A stretch of 9,208 nucleotides of DNA, taken from DATFMH01 sp035267045 (GTDB taxonomy: Bacteria; Bacteroidota; Rhodothermia; Balneolales; DATFMH01). The first letter of the stretch is position 1. Every line of letters starts with the position of its first letter. Location: NCBI GenBank assembly GCA_035267045.1, contig DATFMH010000083.1, positions 1 to 9,208 on the forward strand, read 5' to 3'. The translations under genes were made by a program, and so were the position numbers. The notes below the pieces were generated by a model. It was given only the letters and a program-made list of their open reading frames with translations. It searched no databases and was not told the DNA's origin. Of the stretch, positions 7,114 through 9,208 are shown piece after piece.

Positions 7114-8514
7114 TCAGGCGGTCATGTAATTCTTAAGCTTGTTTCGTATCGTACGGTCTGAAATTTCTAATATTTTGGCCGCTGCTTTTTGATTCCCGTT
7201 TGTTTTTTCCAATGCCTTTTGGATGAGTTGTCGTTCCATTTCATGGATAGGTATTAATGGAATATCGAGAGCATTGTTATCCATAATCTCATCTTCAACA
7301 AGACCAAACAAGTTGTCTATAACGTGCTCTAATTGAACAACATCCTCGTCTCCCGACATTAATATCCCACGAATCAAAGTGTTTTCAAGTTCCCTGACAT
7401 TACCATTCCATGATTGTAACATCAAATAATTCAGTAACTCTTCTGAAATGGATTTACAGGCCGTATTATATTTTTTAGAATATTTTTCACAAAAATGTTT
7501 AGCCAGGAGGGGAATATCTTCCATCCTTTCATTTAGGGAAGGCATTTTGATGGGAAATACATTAAGACGAAAATAGAGATCTTTTCTGAAATTTCCTTCC
7601 CGGATGGATTCTATAACATTGCGATTAGTCGTGGAAATGATTCGTACATCCACTTTTTTAACTTTCTGAGTCCCTACTGGTTGAAATTCTCCTTCCTGTA
7701 ATACTCGTAACAGTTTGGCTTGTATGTTAATATCGATTTCCGTGATCTCGTCTAATAACAATGTACCGCCATCTGCTTCTTCAAAAGCTCCCTTTTTATC
7801 ACTAACAGCACCGGTAAAAGCTCCTTTTACATGACCAAAAAGAGTGCTTTCAACAAGTTCGCTTGGCAGGTTGGCACAGTTAATACGAATATATGGTTCG
7901 CACGATCTGTCACTATATTGCTGAATTAAGCGTGCATAAACTTCTTTACCGGTACCACTTTCTCCCTGTATCATTACCGGGGCATTATTACGCGCTATCT
8001 GAGGCAGGGCATTCATCAACTTTTTGATTTTGGGGCTCTCTCCGATTAGATTGAATTCTCTATTCAAGTTATTGGGAGAGTGATGCTTATAAATATTTTT
8101 ATTTTCACTTTCGGAAGTGGATGTATTCGCATCTGTTGGTTTCTGCCCTGCTTTCCATTTAAAAAAGTGATTGATACGTGATAATATTTCATTACCGCTG
8201 AAGGGCTTGGTTATATAATCAAAAGCACCTTTTCGCATGGCATTGACGGTATGTGCAATACTACCGTAACCAGTCATTAAAATTACACCTGTAGAAGGAT
8301 AATTTTTTTTGATATGGTTTAAAACATCATCTCCTGTAAACTCATTCATTTTAACATCGGTTACAACCAGGTCTGCCAAATTGGTTTTTAAATGTTTTAA
8401 AGCCTCAATAGGTGAGACGAATGCCGTTACATTATATTGATTTGTAGATAGATGTTCCTTCATGAAACTCAGAATATGTGGATCATCATCGATAAGTATA
8501 ATATTCCCCTTCAT
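7114..8514 (-). CDS. NtrC-family sigma-54-dependent response regulator, probably flagellar
   Basis: This is a complete 466-residue two-component activator of sigma-54 promoters. The receiver domain (1-118) has the acidic pocket D9-D10-D11, phospho-acceptor D53 (VVTDVKM), T81 and K103 (ITKPF). A polar linker (about 121-152) leads to the AAA+ domain: Walker A GESGTGKE (184-191), the sigma-54 contact loop GAFTGA (231-236), Walker B GGTLLLDE (249-256), and Arg-finger region FRKDLYFR (309-316). The WNGNVRELEN box follows. A Fis-type helix-turn-helix closes the protein (about 427-463: QKAAAKILEISDRTIRNKL). All residues needed for phosphorylation, ATP hydrolysis and sigma-54 contact are present. GAGGGG at 8516-8521 precedes the ATG with tight spacing; a later start would destroy the receiver. 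It resembles FlrC/FleR/FlgR types by context only. No histidine kinase lies in the window and no good -24/-12 site was found. Confidence 0.93.
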   Translation of the reverse strand: MKGNIILIDDDPHILSFMKEHLSTNQYNVTAFVSPIEALKHLKTNLADLVVTDVKMNEFTGDDVLNHIKKNYPSTGVILMTGYGSIAHTVNAMRKGAFDYITKPFSGNEILSRINHFFKWKAGQKPTDANTSTSESENKNIYKHHSPNNLNREFNLIGESPKIKKLMNALPQIARNNAPVMIQGESGTGKEVYARLIQQYSDRSCEPYIRINCANLPSELVESTLFGHVKGAFTGAVSDKKGAFEEADGGTLLLDEITEIDINIQAKLLRVLQEGEFQPVGTQKVKKVDVRIISTTNRNVIESIREGNFRKDLYFRLNVFPIKMPSLNERMEDIPLLAKHFCEKYSKKYNTACKSISEELLNYLMLQSWNGNVRELENTLIRGILMSGDEDVVQLEHVIDNLFGLVEDEIMDNNALDIPLIPIHEMERQLIQKALEKTNGNQKAAAKILEISDRTIRNKLKNYMTA

Positions 8515-8553
8515 GCCCCTCGGTTTTTTAAGTAATAGCCCTTATGAATTAAA

Positions 8554-8608
8554 ATTATACAGGCCTATAAAATTTTGGCCCATATTGATGATAACTTTTA
8601 TAATTATA
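8554..8608 (-). promoter_or_regulatory. Two TATAAT -10-like hexamers before the regulator
   Basis: Reading the - strand, perfect TATAAT hexamers occur at 8608-8603 and 8559-8554, about 90 and 40 bases before the regulator ATG. The upstream one has TTGCTC only 13 bases away, too close for a normal -35, and the downstream one has no recognisable -35. In such AT-rich DNA, TATAAT occurs by chance, so these are weak candidates. Confidence 0.2.
8562..8580. repeat. GGCC-flanked inverted repeat near the regulator start
   Basis: GGCC occurs at 8562-8565 and 8577-8580 around an 11-base AT-only core containing AAAATTTT. These are the only GC-only blocks in the AT-rich leader. The arms are just 4 bases, but the element sits between the two candidate -10 hexamers, where an operator could act. 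Function is unknown. Confidence 0.25.
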
Positions 8609-8648
8609 GCGACATATATAAGAGCAAGTTAGTTTCACTTTGTTACAC

Positions 8649-8666
8649 TTTTTTTTTAAAAAAAAA
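8649..8666. repeat. T9A9 homopolymer palindrome
   Basis: Nine T residues (8649-8657) are followed directly by nine A residues (8658-8666), a perfect 18-base palindrome. If the TATAAT at 8603-8608 is a real -10 for the regulator, this tract lies roughly 40-60 bases upstream of it, where AT-rich UP elements or curved-DNA-binding proteins act. Confidence 0.6.
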
Positions 8667-8676
8667 TATTTCGTAA

Positions 8677-8689
8677 TACTTACTAAGTA
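8677..8689. repeat. 13-base palindrome TACTTACTAAGTA
   Basis: TACTTA and TAAGTA are perfect inverted arms around a central C at 8683. Related octamers CGTAATAC (8672-8679) and CGTAACAC (8696-8703) flank it as a direct repeat 24 bases apart. This layout resembles a dimer-binding operator, but no family is recognised. Confidence 0.4.
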
Positions 8690-8707
8690 AATATGCGTAA
8701 CACATAA

Positions 8708-8727
8708 TTAAGATAAAAGAATCTTAA
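8708..8727. repeat. 7-base stem inverted repeat TTAAGAT/ATCTTAA
   Basis: TTAAGAT (8708-8714) and ATCTTAA (8721-8727) are perfect inverted arms around a 6-base AAAAGA loop. The stem is AT-rich and is not followed by a T-run on the - strand, so it is not a good intrinsic terminator; on the + strand it is followed by A residues. It is more likely a protein site or chance. Confidence 0.35.
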
Positions 8728-8871
8728 ATAAAAAAAAGAAGAATTTATAATTTACTGTCACTTAATTACAGATCGTCGTATTTATCTTAAAACAAGCTAA
8801 AACCACACCTTTATTGCTTTCTACGTTTATTACCCAATACATAAAGAGTTGATATATTATGCATATATGGG

Positions 8872-8901
8872 TATATAATAAAATATTATGCAAATTGTCA
8901 A
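8872..8901 (-). promoter_or_regulatory. Candidate sigma-70 promoter facing the regulator
   Basis: On the - strand a perfect TTGACA (8901-8896) is followed after 18 bases by TATATA (8877-8872). It would give a leader of roughly 350 bases before the regulator ATG. An alternative -10, TATTAT (8880-8875), would give a 15-base spacer. A 12-base palindrome lies just upstream of the -35. The hexamer match is real, but the AT-rich background and long leader keep confidence low. Confidence 0.28.
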
Positions 8902-8903
8902 AT

Positions 8904-8915
8904 TGAAGATCTTCA
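8904..8915. repeat. 12-base perfect palindrome TGAAGATCTTCA
   Basis: TGAAGATCTTCA reads the same on both strands. It is less AT-rich than its surroundings and lies 2 bases upstream (on the - strand) of the TTGACA at 8896-8901, a position typical for an activator or repressor site. Confidence 0.45.
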
Positions 8916-8986
8916 GAAGGTGGGAACTCTTTAGTGATGAATAAATGAAATAATCTGATAAGTAATCACAATTTTATTAAAAGTTT

Positions 8987-9208
8987 TTACTTTTCAATTT
9001 GATTATTATCGATTGAATTGTGTGGGTAAGCCTTTAATATAGTAAGAGAGGATGCTATTTTTTCTTTAATAGTAAATTGGACTTCTTTTTTGTTATAACT
9101 TTTATCACTAATTCTTGTTTGAATAGTTTTCAGTCGTTTTATAGAAGCATTATGTAATTTTTGAAGAATGCTCCTGGCTGTTTCAATTTCATCACCATAA
9201 TGAGAGTG
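8987..9208 (-). CDS. 3' fragment of a FlgM-like anti-sigma factor candidate
   Basis: An open frame enters from the right edge on the - strand and runs 73 codons to a TAA at 8989-8987. The visible part is helical and basic: DEIETARSILQKLHN, then IKRLKTIQTRISDKSYNKKEV, then IKEKIASSL. This matches the layout of the C-terminal sigma-28-binding half of FlgM, 'R...i..ik..I..g.Y....evi..iAe.ll', including the aromatic after a short polar turn. FlgM holds FliA (sigma-28) inactive until hook completion and is then exported. Context agrees: flagellar locus, no flgM in its common place near flgA/flgN, and a flagellar-type regulator next in the same direction. The family is poorly conserved and the start is missing, so I give no gene symbol. 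About 15 polar residues after IASSLTILKAY extend beyond the usual FlgM end. Confidence 0.42.
   Translation of the reverse strand, partial: HSHYGDEIETARSILQKLHNASIKRLKTIQTRISDKSYNKKEVQFTIKEKIASSLTILKAYPHNSIDNNQIEK

Larger units (their letters stand above)
8515..8986. other. AT-rich non-coding region upstream of the regulator
   Basis: No open frame with a plausible start and ribosome site was found on either strand in this 472-base stretch. The longest looked at was an 18-codon frame at 8888-8944 on the + strand, which lacks a ribosome site. The region is richer in A and T than the genes beside it and holds several short palindromes, a T9A9 tract and sequences resembling sigma-70 promoter hexamers on the - strand. 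It separates two same-direction genes on the - strand (the edge fragment and the regulator), so it most likely holds the regulator's promoter and leader. Confidence 0.7.

Noticed and set aside
8888..8944. 18-codon open frame on the + strand (begins MQIVKLKIF)
   Set aside because: It has no ribosome site, sits in AT-rich non-coding DNA, and nothing supports expression.
8979..8994. AAAAGT/ACTTTT stem at the end of the edge gene as a terminator
   Set aside because: The stem has only one G-C pair in six and overlaps the stop codon; it is too weak to call.

Overview
The window is almost entirely a flagellar locus from a Gram-negative, AT-rich bacterium. P-ring (FlgI) and L-ring (FlgH) proteins imply an outer membrane. 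The three exported ring-assembly proteins (FlgA, FlgH, FlgI) all carry signal peptides ending in Ala followed by Gln. This A|Q junction is characteristic of the Bacteroidota/FCB superphylum. Flagella are rare in classical Bacteroidia, and several genes here have recognisable Shine-Dalgarno sequences. A motile FCB lineage (Balneolota, Rhodothermota, Ignavibacteriota, Calditrichota or similar) is therefore my best guess, at low to moderate confidence.

Layout. Positions 1-5748 on the + strand are a tightly packed run: flgG (3' end only), flgA, flgH, flgI, a muramidase-less flgJ, flgN, flgK and flgL. Neighbours overlap by 1-17 bases or are at most 7 bases apart, so this is one operon. It runs from distal rod, through the P and L rings and their helpers, to the hook-filament junction proteins and their chaperone. 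After a 46-base gap and a good ribosome binding site comes a 436-residue protein that looks like a family-2 glycosyltransferase fused to TPR repeats, with its usual Asp-x-Asp metal-binding motif replaced. Its place at the end of the operon suggests a flagellum-linked job. Eight bases beyond its stop, and convergent with it, lies a complete NtrC-type sigma-54 response regulator on the - strand, the obvious candidate for flagellar gene control.

Positions 8515-8986 are AT-rich and non-coding. They hold palindromes, a T9A9 tract and candidate promoter elements for the regulator. At the right edge, 8987-9208 on the - strand is the 3' end of an open frame whose C-terminus resembles the sigma-28-binding helices of the anti-sigma factor FlgM. 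If correct, this edge is a second, regulatory flagellar transcription unit facing the structural operon.

No CRISPR array, tRNA, rRNA, insertion sequence or phage gene was seen. The most distinctive observations are the apparently inactive glycosyltransferase-TPR protein, the possible FlgM at the edge, and the FlgH membrane anchors (a poor lipobox plus a C-terminal hydrophobic helix).
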